A stretch of 64,000 nucleotides of DNA from Trichobilharzia regenti (Eukaryota > Platyhelminthes > Trematoda > Strigeidida > Schistosomatidae): NCBI GenBank assembly GCA_944472135.2, contig OX235262.1, positions 166,097,509-166,161,508 on the forward strand. Direction: 5' to 3'. Position 1 is the stretch's first letter, and each line of letters opens with the position of its first letter. A model generated the notes under the pieces. It was not told the origin of the DNA and searched no databases. It was given only the letters and a program-made list of their open reading frames with translations. The position numbers and the translations under genes are program-made. Below, one piece after another: positions 22,626-32,092 of this stretch.

Positions 22626-23454
22626 GTGTCCTAGGATACAGCTACTAGTATTCTTCTTTCTTCCTCTGGCTAACTAAAGTGGATAGTGCTCCAGAATAAG
22701 TTTGTGAACTTGAAGTTATGTACGGTGGATATACTTTGCACCACATGAACAAGTAAAGTGATAAATATATATATATTGAGGTGGCCAAAAGCAGGACCGT
22801 ATCTTTCAGACATCTTCAGACATTCAGAAAGGCGTTTTCTAGGAATTTCTGCTTCAGTATTATCTGTGAATTCCAGGTTCATGACTAGAGTTTTCTTGGT
22901 AGCAGTTGCAATTTTCAGTGATGGAGGTTTTTCTTACAATATTTTCGTCGATAAATTTGTGTGGATACCCGTTTTCCAGTAGGGTTTCATATAGTGATTT
23001 TTAATTCACTCTCGGTAGTATCTTCCGAATAGATTTTTCGAATCCTTGAGCACAAGGTATATATTGAGGTTTGTTTTGAGTCAGTAGGACAAGGCTTTGA
23101 AAGTTGAAACTGTCCACTTCACGTTGGTTTGCCTCATATTAGTCTTTGAACCGAGTAGTCTTGTATTCTAGTAAGTAATACATCCAGGAATGGAAAATCA
23201 TGTTTGATTCATGTTTTATGGTGAATTTTATTCATAGGTGTACCGTGTTGTTTCAAAAAAATTCCTTGAATTAGTTTGTTCCCACCTTCGAAATTCCTTT
23301 CACAAACTATTCGTATGCAGGTCACCTAGACTAGGTGATAATTCTCAGATTGAATTAAACTTGCATGAAGACTATGAAGACAACTTATAAAGCCAGAGGA
23401 GTAAGCAGATAAACATTAAAACATTAATTTGGTGGATGGTGACATGTAGTGAAA

Positions 23455-23515
23455 TTCAGCATGCTAATTTCGCCCTATTTCGGACTTGTCGTCAACTGGA
23501 TGTACCCGAACTCCC
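23455..23515 (-). ncRNA. Decayed Sm-alpha hammerhead ribozyme
   Basis: Minus strand: ACATCCAG, core TTGACGAC, a helix II like GTCCGAAATAGGGC, then GAAA. The first core base is T instead of C and helix I is broken on its 3' side, so probably inactive. Confidence 0.75.
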
Positions 23516-23777
23516 CAATGAGTGATAGCGTTCCTACTGACGCTTGATGCAAGTACCCATCGCTTCAAACGCCAAAGAGTTATCCACCAAACCACTCGGG
23601 TCATAAAGGCCACCTGCTGTGCAACAGGCATCAATTATTATCTAATTCCAGTTGAACTCACCCGTTGATTAATTGAACCGAAGTGCTCGACGTGGGGACT
23701 GACATGCTAGCTGCTTACGAGAATGCATCGACGATGTCAGATCATTTAACCTGAAGTAATTTGGTGGCGGATGGTGA

Positions 23778-23850
23778 CTAGCAATGGAATCCACTAGGAT
23801 GCGAACCTCGTCCTATTTGGGACTCGTCAACTGCATGCACCCGCATTCCC
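23778..23850 (-). ncRNA. Decayed Sm-alpha hammerhead ribozyme
   Basis: Minus strand: TTGACGAG, helix II GTCCCAAATAGGAC, then GAGG where GAAA is needed, then GCATC and TGGATTCC. The loss of the GAAA box should abolish cleavage. Confidence 0.8.
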
Positions 23851-24359
23851 ATCCAGCCCAAGGAGCTGGCATTTCAACACAGGCCGAGCACTTCGGTTCA
23901 ATCAATCAACAGGAGAGTCCAAAGTGTATAAAAAACATTTGAAATATTAATTTCTAAAAATAAATTTTTTCTCAATAAAGCATCCAATTAAAGTTTAACT
24001 TGATAACTCCTGTTCTGTAAAAGGATTTGGTTAGAAAGAATAATACATAAAATGAAAGCAGACTATATATATATATGGGATAGAAAATGAAAGGAAGTTT
24101 CATTTTTTCCAAGCTATTGAAAGTTCTTTCAATTTTTTGAAAGAAAAACAACAAATAGGAATGAGATAACATGGAGTGATTTTCAAGGAAATGTTTTCTC
24201 GTGTGGCAAAGAGATTTAATAAGGTCTTTCATAAACAGAGCCTAATATAATTATTCAAGTAAAAGATGAGTGTTTCAATGTGAAATAAGAAAGTTTTCAC
24301 TGGTTTGAAGATGATAACATCTGTATCACCATTTAAAGACTTTTACTTTTTAAATATTT

Positions 24360-24490
24360 TCATCAGGGTTCGAGCCTCAGTGAGAAAATCATCACTCACT
24401 GGGGAATTCGGGCACATCCGGATGACGAGTCCCAAATAGGACGAAATGCTCATCCTGGATTCCACTGCTAGTCACCATCCACCAATTAAA
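24360..24490 (+). ncRNA. Sm-alpha unit with hammerhead ribozyme, plus strand
   Basis: A pol III B-box-like GGGTTCGAGCCTC at 24366 precedes helix I (ATCCGG), core ATGACGAG, helix II TCCCAAATAGGA, CGAAA, a short helix III, ATC and CTGGAT. Same layout as the schistosome Sm-alpha hammerhead; the first core base is A instead of C. Confidence 0.85.
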
Positions 24491-24767
24491 TTCAGGCTTT
24501 GCTATTTATTAATGGTGAATACTACTTCATCAGGCGAGTTTCTGACAGTTTTATCCAGCTTGAAAACGAATTTTTTTTACTAAGCCAACTTGATGAACAG
24601 AGACCATGGGGTGCGAATGCACAAGTGAACTTGGACGCATAACATTTGTTGGATCACAGACTCCGCTGTTATTAGAGAGCCAGTATGAACACTGTATGCA
24701 AAGCGAGGTGTGACGTTCATCCCGATTTCGTTTTTAAGTACTGTTTGGATAATGTGTTGGAAGCATG

Positions 24768-24842
24768 CTAAGGTTAAGATTAGTATTGGTGTTGGAGTTA
24801 AGGTGAGGATTATGTTTAGGGTTGGGATTAGGGTTACGATAA
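24768..24842 (+). repeat. Degenerate telomere-like (TTAGGG) tract
   Basis: About 75 bp of G-rich 6-mers: GGTTAAGATTAG, GGAGTTAAGGTGAGG, then TTTAGGGTTGGGATTAGGGTT. Schistosome telomeres are TTAGGG repeats; this would be an interstitial, decayed tract. Confidence 0.5.
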
Positions 24843-24869
24843 GAGATATGGTGTTTTTGTTTTTAATAA

Positions 24870-25075
24870 TTGTCGCTTAATGGTCTATGTACTCGCCTTG
24901 TAACTGAAAGGTCCTGAGTTCGAACTCTGTCGGTGGGTGAGTACTGTGAAGATTCCTAAACTAGGACAAAACAGCTGTCCAGTACTCCCAGCTGGTTTTT
25001 CAGTGGTTCTGTAAATGATGTCAGCTTATGATGGAATCCTCCAACCAATCAAACAAAGTCCCTACAAAAAGTCAG
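24870..25075 (+). mobile_element. SINE family F2 (hammerhead-type), plus strand
   Basis: Head GGTCTATGTACTCGCCTTG, B box GAGTTCGAACTC, helix I GTACTG (24941-24946) and CAGTAC (24980-24985), helix III CAGCTG (24972-24977), followed by TC. The core is damaged (TGAAGATT, CAAAA). Tail CAGTGGTTCTGTAAATGATG. Confidence 0.75.
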
Positions 25076-25079
25076 TACT

Positions 25080-25860
25080 TGAAAACCGTATTTATTATTA
25101 TGTTGTGCATCTTTTTAGGAAATTAAAGGGATTTTATGTACAGTACATGGCTTTCTCTCATTGGTCACCTCAAGGTCACTGGTGCGGTCGTACTCCGTGG
25201 GCACTATTCTTTATTCTTCCCCTTATTAAAATCTCATCATCCACATTTTCAGTAATGGATCCTTTTACCCAGTGATATTATCGAGATCCCAATAACTGGG
25301 ACAAGGGTGATTTGTATCCTGATTTTATAAATATTTTCAAGTCTTGATTTCTGCTTTCATAGCAAGTAATCTCAAATTTTCTCTTTCAAAAGCTTACACG
25401 ATTAAATCTTGTCATCAGTGTAATAAACAGTCGCTAAACGTTTACTTAGTTTTCATAATGGTAATTTATAAAGAAGGAATGGTGAATACGTGAGATATTA
25501 CTTATAAATTAAATCTATCCCACATAGACTTAAGAAAGACGTCGTCAATTTAATGGAATCTTATTATTCCAATCATTGGTTCACATGAATTGGTGTAACT
25601 TATAGCTGAAAGATGGAGATGAGTAAGGAATAAGAATATTGGATAGTGTATACATGCATGCGCCCTGTCGGCTCGCTATAGTCCAAGTTCAAATATTAAG
25701 AATTCTTGGTTTCGGTAACTGAATTATTATTTAGAAGACAAAGGGAAATTCAGGCAAGAATATGTTTTTTGATAAATTCCTCGTGAATAGAGAATACAAA
25801 ACTGACGTTAAGAAGACTTTCAAAGTCGTCTAACGGGTTCCGCTAGGCCTTTTTTTGAAG
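25080..25860. other. Unannotated sequence
   Basis: The frame 25015-25275 crosses from the SINE into this region and is not a gene. Nothing else recognised. Confidence 0.4.
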
Positions 25861-26580
25861 TAATCGAGAAGACCTGTAGCTCAGGTGGATGAATGTGACT
25901 TGGTTGGGTTCTGTGAGCTGGTTGAATTAACTGTGAAGCTTTCATTGTCCATCTAGACAACATCTTTAGTGCTTATTTGACTTCTGCATGATTGGTGATA
26001 TGACTGTATCTCCTGATAACCATTGTCTTGATTGGTTACTAATTTACATCTCTCTGATTGGACACCAGCTAGTAACTAGTTTAATGTGCCTAGTACTTTA
26101 TTTAGTTCTGAGTTCTATCAGTCAAGTTTGCAGTGTGCACACCATGCTAGGTGACTCACCAACACGGTGCACTGCACTGTGGCTTGTTGGTAGTAGACGG
26201 TTGGAGGTAGTCTGCAGGCAACCTTGAACATAGGTTTCGTGCTTTTCGGCACTCACTAGTTAGCAAGGCGTATGTGCAATCTTCGAGGAACTCATGTCTG
26301 TTCTGACAACTGCCAATTAGCACGAAACCTAGGTTGATCGCCTGCAAACATCTGATACCAATTTACATTTCTGTTGATCAATTTTATTGACTTGAAATTC
26401 GAACTTTCTTGTCATATGATTTATTTCTTATTAGCTTGTAAATTTGATCTATATTAATGTGTTTGTTAATTCCTAATTCATTTGAGTACCAGGCTTGTGG
26501 ATATTCCATGCGAGTAGTTTTGGTGTTTTATCAGTTCAAAATTTCTACATTTGGCCAGTCATATTGGCGTCCGAAATTAT
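25861..26580 (+). mobile_element. Relative of the 14-kb inverted-repeat element, split by F3
   Basis: GAAGCTTTCATTGTCCATCT and GACAACATCTTTAGTGC (near 25937-25980) match the arm at 14.03-14.08 kb. 26395-26505 matches 14.21-14.32 kb in the same order. An F3 element interrupts it near 26160-26375. Confidence 0.5.
26160..26375. mobile_element. F3 element, inverted pair of hammerhead-like cores
   Basis: A minus-strand core at 26230-26275 (AGTGAGTGCC, GCACGAAACC) faces a plus-strand 3' half at 26300-26345 (CTGCCAATTAGCACGAAACC then TAGGTT). The ends GTTGGTAGTAGACGGTT and ACATCTGATACCAA are inverted copies. Confidence 0.6.
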
Positions 26581-27318
26581 CTAGATGCATCAGTATGAAA
26601 GTGATGAAAGGCGAAGCTAAAAGCCTCGAGGATAGCTGAGGATAGGCCACAATGCAAGTTCAACACTCAATTACTGAAGGACACAACCACAAAAGACACT
26701 TTCACTGCAACTGTCAGAGCAAAGCAGGAAACACTACGAGACATCACTGAAGAATCATGCGTGGAAGAACGTTGGAACTCTCTGAGGGCGATTCTCAACG
26801 AAACGTGTTCAACGGTTCTAGGAAGAAAGAAGAGACAAGACAAGGAATGGCTCTCAACAGACACTTGGAAATTAATAGAAGATAGGAGAATGGTGAAAGA
26901 GAAAATGATTCAATGCAAGGACGGACAAGAGAAGGAGACGCTGAGCTCAACTTACACAGCACTGGACATAGAAGTAAAGAAGAGTGCTAGGAAGGACAAA
27001 AGACGATTCTACGACAACCTCGCCACTGAAGCTGAGAAGGCATCAGGTAAAAGAGACCTGAGGACATTATATCAAAAAACCCAATCTCTATCCGGGAAGA
27101 GACCAACACAAGTGAAACCTATAAAAGACAGCCAAGGGAACCCAATTACCAAGGAAGAAAAACAGATTAAACAATGGGCGGACCACTTCAAAGGACTCTT
27201 GAACCGACCATCACCTGCAACCCGTCCAGAAATACCAACAACAGCACGTACACAACAGCAGTTGAGACTATTCCTCCAACGAGAGCTGGAGTCTTGAATG
27301 CAATCAAGCTTCTGAAAG

Positions 27319-27476
27319 TGGTCAAGTGGATAACGCTTTTGGCCCCAGTGGCTTAGGGGTATACGAGCTCGCCTTGTAACCGGAAGGTCCTGGGTTCGAA
27401 TTCTGGTGGGTGCGTACTGTTGAAGAGTCCCAAACTAGAATGAAACAGATGTCCAGTACTCCCAGGTTTTTTGGGC
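27319..27476 (+). mobile_element. SINE family F2 joined to F1, nested in SR2
   Basis: tRNA-like head (GTGGCTTAGGGGTATACG, B box GGGTTCGAATTCT) and a nearly complete hammerhead: helix I GTACTG (27414-27419)/CAGTAC (27454-27459), core TTGAAGAG, GAAA (27442-27445), helix III CAGATG, TC with predicted cleavage after 27453. It ends at CCCAGG and T-run and passes directly into an F1 head. Confidence 0.85.
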
Positions 27477-27716
27477 GTCGGTGGTATAGCGGTTAGGACT
27501 TTCGCCAACCATGCACATGGTCCGGGGTTCGATAACCGGCCGACGCATTCCTTTACCTCGCTAAGCCAGAAATAATGCTGGTAAAAAGAAAAGGTTGGGC
27601 ATGAGGCTAGCAACTCCATCCTGTAAAATAAACACTGCTACAGAAACTTCAAGCCACTAGCTTGAAGCCCTATGTTCCTCTGAGGAACGTGAAGGAAAAA
27701 TTATTTTATTATTATT
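27477..27716 (+). mobile_element. SINE family F1, most complete copy
   Basis: Head GGCGTCGGTGGTATAGCGG with B box GGGGTTCGATAACC, body CTTTACCTCGCTAAGCCAG, GGTTGGGCATGAGGCTAGCA and CTGCTACAGAAACTTCAAGC, then an SR2-like end GAAGCCCTATGTTCCTCTG and an ATTATT tail. The F2-F1 pair is flanked by one 9-bp duplication, TTCTGAAAG (27310-27318 and 27717-27725). Confidence 0.9.
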
Positions 27717-28275
27717 TTCTGAAAGCTGGAGAAGCAGCTGGATCAGATGGAATACTCCTTGAAGCACTGAAAGCGGACCAAGAGACGACAGCAGATATGC
27801 TGACTTCAGTATTGCAAAAGGTCTGGAAGGAGGGAAAGGTGCCTACTGACTGGAGGAAAGATTACCTCGTGAAACTAACAAAGAAGGGCGACTTACGCGT
27901 CACTCTGCAAGAACTGGCGAGGAATCATGCTCCTGTCGACGCCAAGTAAAATCCTGAGTCGCATCATCCTGGAGAGAATGAAAGACGCACTGGATACACA
28001 ACTCCAACCAGAACAAGTTGGATTCAGGAAAGGCAGTCATGTTGTGACGAAATTGCAACTCTACGCTTCATCATCACAGAACAAAGCATGGAATGGCAAT
28101 CAAACCTCTACCTCAACTTTATAGACTTTGAAAAGGCCTTCGACAGAGAGCGTTGACCGCGAAGTAATTTGGAAACCACCCGAGTACTGTGGTGTACCCC
28201 AAACATTCATCACGCTTATTCAACAGTTATACGACAACGGCACATGTCAAGTGATCCACAACGGAAATTCAGCGA

Positions 28276-28381
28276 TATAAGAATAAAACTTGTGCACTGT
28301 GGTAGAGTGTAATTCCATTATGGGTAAATTTTGTTTTGATAAAAGCTCCCAGTGTTATACAGTAATGTTATGTTACAGCGA
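28276..28381 (+). mobile_element. 106-bp insertion inside SR2 RT
   Basis: Flanked by the 6-bp repeat CAGCGA (28270-28275 and 28376-28381). It separates IHNGN from FGVNTGVRQ, which should be close together. The identical insertion is at 44579-44684 in the other copy and is absent from the 33.9-37.4 kb copy. Confidence 0.75.
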
Positions 28382-29662
28382 GGCGTTTGGAGTAAACACA
28401 GGAGTCAGGCAAAGGTGCTTATTATCCATCACCAATGATATTCCTAATTGTGGTGGACTGACTGCATTATGCGTCAGACAGTGGGAAACGAGCAGACAGC
28501 GATATACTGGACCGACGTGAAGAATCTAGAAGACCTGGATTTCGCGCGTGGAGGATTTATGTTTGATGTCACACACACACAATCGAAGACTTACAAGCGA
28601 AAACCAAGCGACAAACTGGTCGAAGAAGCAGCTGGCGAAGACAGGACTCTAGGTGAGCACAGATAAGACAGAGGTTATGAAAACAACCAACAGACAAAAA
28701 CAACAGCAACATCCAGCGCCAATTACCATAAACATCTACGGGAGAGATTTGGAAGAGGTTACTTCATTCACTTATCTAGCTAGGGAGCATTGTCTCACCT
28801 ACAGGAGGAGCGGACGAGGGTGTCAAATCGAGCGAGGATCGGGAAGGCGAGAAATACATTCATCAACCTGAAACCAATCTGGAGATCGTCGTCACTCAGC
28901 CAGCATCAACAACAAAATTCGGTAGGATTTTCAATGTAAAAGTCAAGTCAGTTCTTCTATACGGATGAGAAACTTGGCGAGTGGGTCACAAAGAATATTT
29001 CCAACAGCCTGTTGCAGACTAGACCTTTATCAACAACTAACTGTCTTCGCTGGCTCTATACTGAAGATCAGATCAGATGGCCGGGCCGGACTGGAAAGAA
29101 TCACCAACAAGAAACTATGGGAACAAACAGAACAAGAAGCAATCGCCAACCAAGAAATATGCAGGAGAAAGTGGAGGTGGATGGATTGGACACTCGCTCT
29201 CTGAGGAGACCGCTGGGTGACATCGCGCGCGTCAGGCCATCGCTCGAGTAGAACCAGGTTGAAAGGGAAGCGGCGTGTGGGTTGTCAGTGCAAGAGTGAC
29301 ATGGAGGAGATCGTGTGAAAAGAGAGGAGTTGAAACAGCCTTGAGTAACATGGATGCAGGTGAAAAGCACAGCAGGAGACAGAAGCAAATGGAGACGTGC
29401 AGTTGAAGCCTTGTGTTCCACTAGGAACCCAACGGAACAATAATAAGCAGTATGAAAGTATATATATCGTGTTTTTGTTTCACAGCATATTTATATTCTT
29501 GGATTCTGAGTTGAAGTGGACACCTACTTTGATCAATGTAGTGTTTATTATAGTTTATGCAATTTATTTTGTAAGTGGTCTGCATAATTTCGAATGAAGT
29601 GATTGTCCTGGCTTCTGTGTGGAGACCAAACGATCTAACGGCAAAAGAAAGCAAGATCAATC

Positions 29663-29785
29663 AACACTATCAATTTATAAGTTACAAAATTTCTGAACGT
29701 ACCTTTTGTCCCAGTGATATCAAGTCACAGATAGAAAGTATAAGCAAAATAATTCCAAGAATGATGTAAGTAGACAAAGTATTAA
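29663..29785. repeat. Left arm of an inverted repeat around an SR3-like LINE
   Basis: About 120 bp, reverse complement of 31266-31390 (for example AAGCAAAATAATTCCAAGAA here and TTCTTGGAATTATTTTGCTT there). Confidence 0.85.
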
Positions 29786-29899
29786 AAGACTAACCACCTT
29801 CAGAATAGTTAAACAAGAGGTAGGTTGAGTTCAGATTAACTAGAGACAAAATATAAGATCGAACAACAGGGTGAATGATGAAGAGACTGACTACCTGAC

Positions 29900-31025
29900 T
29901 AGTTTCAACGTAGAAATTTGCACATATGTCTACCAGTTTCAGTTGCCACACTACATGTAGCACACGAAACAAGAGAAGAAAGTGAGAAGAAATGCGAAAC
30001 AGAGACAGTAAACAGAGATATGCGGCAAAATCAATAGTATTATCGAAGAACAATATAGTTTTATTGGATATTAAAAGTCACAAGAAGTGGATGCATCTGT
30101 GGCAGCTATTGAGAACGATTCTGAGCCATATCACAAATTGTCTCCAGCCATGAGTTTTTACCGTCCTAAGGACCCTAACCAGGAAGTTTACGCCTTCTTA
30201 CGTGACTTAAACCAACTGTTAAGTATTTCAGTGACTGATGAAGCCATGTTTTGGTTTAACCATCACTGGCTCTTTTCCAACCTGGTCCATCTTATGTCGG
30301 CTAAAATTCTCCGTTGAGAAAGGCACTGAGCAGCACATGTCCCAACCATCTCAATCGATGTAACTCCACAGCATCGTCGATTGATTTCCCCTCCTTAACT
30401 AGTACTCCACGCCTAACCTCACTATTGCTCATCCTATTATACCACCTCAAACGGGAGATAGAACGCAGGCAACTGTGATCACAGGCAGCTAGCTAGCCTT
30501 TTCATGTGTTCCATTGTCAATGGCCATATTTTACTGACAGCCATAAATGAGGACGGAGTTGATTGCTCAGCAGTACACCTATCCTTTGGTCGACATCCAG
30601 TCAGATGTCACGTCTACGCCAGAGACGGCGTAAACCAGCATATGCGAACCGAGCCGTCTGTATTCGTGCTGAGATTTCGTCAGAGATCAATCCGTTGGGA
30701 TGATGCAACTTCCCAGATAAGTGAAGTGATCAACATGCGCTACCATTTCACTCCCTATTTCTAAGCTAGGAGTGAGTCAATGTAATCCAGTCCTGTAGCA
30801 TCATCTTACATTTGGCAGGAGTGAATCGCATGCCAAACATTCTCAGATTGAAGCTCAAGGTATTCAGAAGACTCTGCATTTTGTCAGCGTCTTCACCTAG
30901 GAGGGAGGACTATATCATCTGCATATTCTTAGTCAACGAGATTATTCATAACCTGGTAAAAAGTCAGTCCCTGAGTCGCTGAAGTCAGTTAGGGGATGAA
31001 GAGACCGAGAGGGTAGGAGTGGGTG
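29900..31025 (-). pseudogene. SR3-like RTE retrotransposon, 3' part, minus strand
   Basis: Minus strand: a catalytic box EYADDIVL near 30925-30900, then LRMFGMRFTPAKCKMMLQDW near 30850-30780 and further decayed C-terminal sequence parallel to the copy at 57.8-58.4 kb. The 3' UTR (ATGTAGTGTGGCAACTGAAA, minus strand near 29960) follows. 5'-truncated, with frameshifts. Confidence 0.8.
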
Positions 31026-31265
31026 ATACAGGAAAATTCTGACATAGACAAACAACTAAGTAAACTGGGGGACGCAACTGTGAGTTTAACTCAGTAAGTG
31101 AGAATCCGAAGTCAAAATTAAATGGAATATTACTCAAAAGAACAAAACAATTATCGTTACCAAGGTAGTGAGAGATTAATGACGCGTGATTATCGTGGAA
31201 CTATTCAGTCAAATCTTGATCACCGTTCATGTGAAGTATACTACAAATACTTAGTTTTTTAACAC

Positions 31266-31390
31266 TGAATACTTTGTCTACTTATATCATTCTTGGAATT
31301 ATTTTGCTTATGCTTTCTATCTGTAACTCGATATCACTGTGACAAAAGGTATGTTCAGAAATTCTGTAACTTATAATTTGATAGTGTTTA
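31266..31390. repeat. Right arm of the inverted repeat
   Basis: Partner of 29663-29785; the interval between the arms is about 1.5 kb and holds the SR3-like copy. Confidence 0.85.
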
Positions 31391-31894
31391 TGATATGAGC
31401 AGTTGAGGTGAATCCACGAGATAAAACGAGCTCATATTATCCTGTAGACATGTTCATTCTTTCTTTGTTCAAACTAGTAGAGGGAACCGACTGCATGAAA
31501 TATTTAGAATACTTCAAGCTTTAGTTTATAAACTGGGAAAATAGAGAGTAATTAGGGAAACACATTGCATAAAACCAATGAATCAAATAGCGCATTATAA
31601 GTCTTTGACTTCTGAATCCATGATGCTAACTTATCCTTATATAAGGGTACTTTTGTACTCCAGTCATTCCTTTTTTATATCTAATGTCAATTGAGTTTTA
31701 ATTCATATCATGCTATTTGACATGTACATAGAAATTTCTCAACATTCCTTCGTGTGTATTCAATATTTTCTGACTGTATGATAATATCATTTTAGAAACA
31801 TAAAACAACTGCAGTAATATCAATATTTTTTTGGAATAAAATGTCTAGCGTTTTTGAAAAAAAAATCTGTCTTCCTGTTTTCAATAATTTTGAT

Positions 31895-32092
31895 TCATTT
31901 ATAGTTTTGTTTGTTTATTGCTAAGGTAAAAAACACGATAACCAAGAGGATAAACAGAACTCTTACCGGACTATGAAAATTTATATTTGTACGAACTGAT
32001 CGATTATTAATAGCTTGAACTGGTCGAAAATTGTCAGCCATTGATCCTGACCATAGTGTGTTTGCAACACGTAGTCGTCGAAGGGTTTTTAA
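31895..32092 (-). CDS. CARP terminal exon with hydrophobic tail
   Basis: 65 codons and TGA. LKTLRRLRVANTLW and NFRPVQAINNRSVRTNINFH end the CA fold, followed by the 15-residue hydrophobic run and NKQNYK. A consensus donor GTAAGA (31966-31961) lies exactly after NFHSP, so an alternative spliced form without the tail is possible. Confidence 0.8.
   Translation of the reverse strand, partial: LKTLRRLRVANTLWSGSMADNFRPVQAINNRSVRTNINFHSPVRVLFILLVIVFFTLAINKQNYK

Larger units (their letters stand above)
21880..23345 (-). pseudogene. Penelope-like element remnant (reverse transcriptase part)
   Basis: On the minus strand, 23210-22780 gives FPFLDVLLTR, ICSEDTTESELK-like pieces and GKRVSTQIYRRK, the end of a Penelope-type RT and its linker, with several frameshifts. 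At 21895-21915 a minus-strand AATACGATTGTACAACTT matches the end of the other copies (10.69 and 15.5 kb). An F4 SINE and a (TA)n interrupt it. Confidence 0.6.
23425..23925 (-). repeat. Sm-alpha-type satellite, about 1.5 units, minus strand
   Basis: The start of the unit (AATTTGGTGG, ATGGTGAC) recurs at 23425 and 23755, a period of about 330 bp. Two decayed hammerhead ribozymes lie on the minus strand (see separate entries). Confidence 0.85.
26608..29443 (+). pseudogene. SR2-like RTE retrotransposon, 5'-truncated and disabled
   Basis: Starts inside the ORF, beyond the endonuclease motifs. 26761-27297 codes the region before RT (WLSTDTWKLIEDRRMVKEK, KKSARKDKRRFYDNLATEAE). After a nested SINE pair (27319-27716) RT continues with AAGSDGILLEALKADQE, VPTDWRKDYLVKLTKKGDL and QPEQVGFRKGS. 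A 106-bp insertion sits at 28276-28381 and extra bases break the FADD box near 28541-28556. The C-terminus (28965-29204) and the 3' end GAAGCCTTGTGTTCCACTAG with an AATAATAA tail follow. It shares these lesions with the copy at 43.5-46.9 kb. Confidence 0.9.

Noticed and set aside
30087..30764. Plus-strand frames that look like small proteins
   Set aside because: They overlie the minus-strand SR3-like LINE, and parallel sequence occurs at 57.83-58.4 kb.
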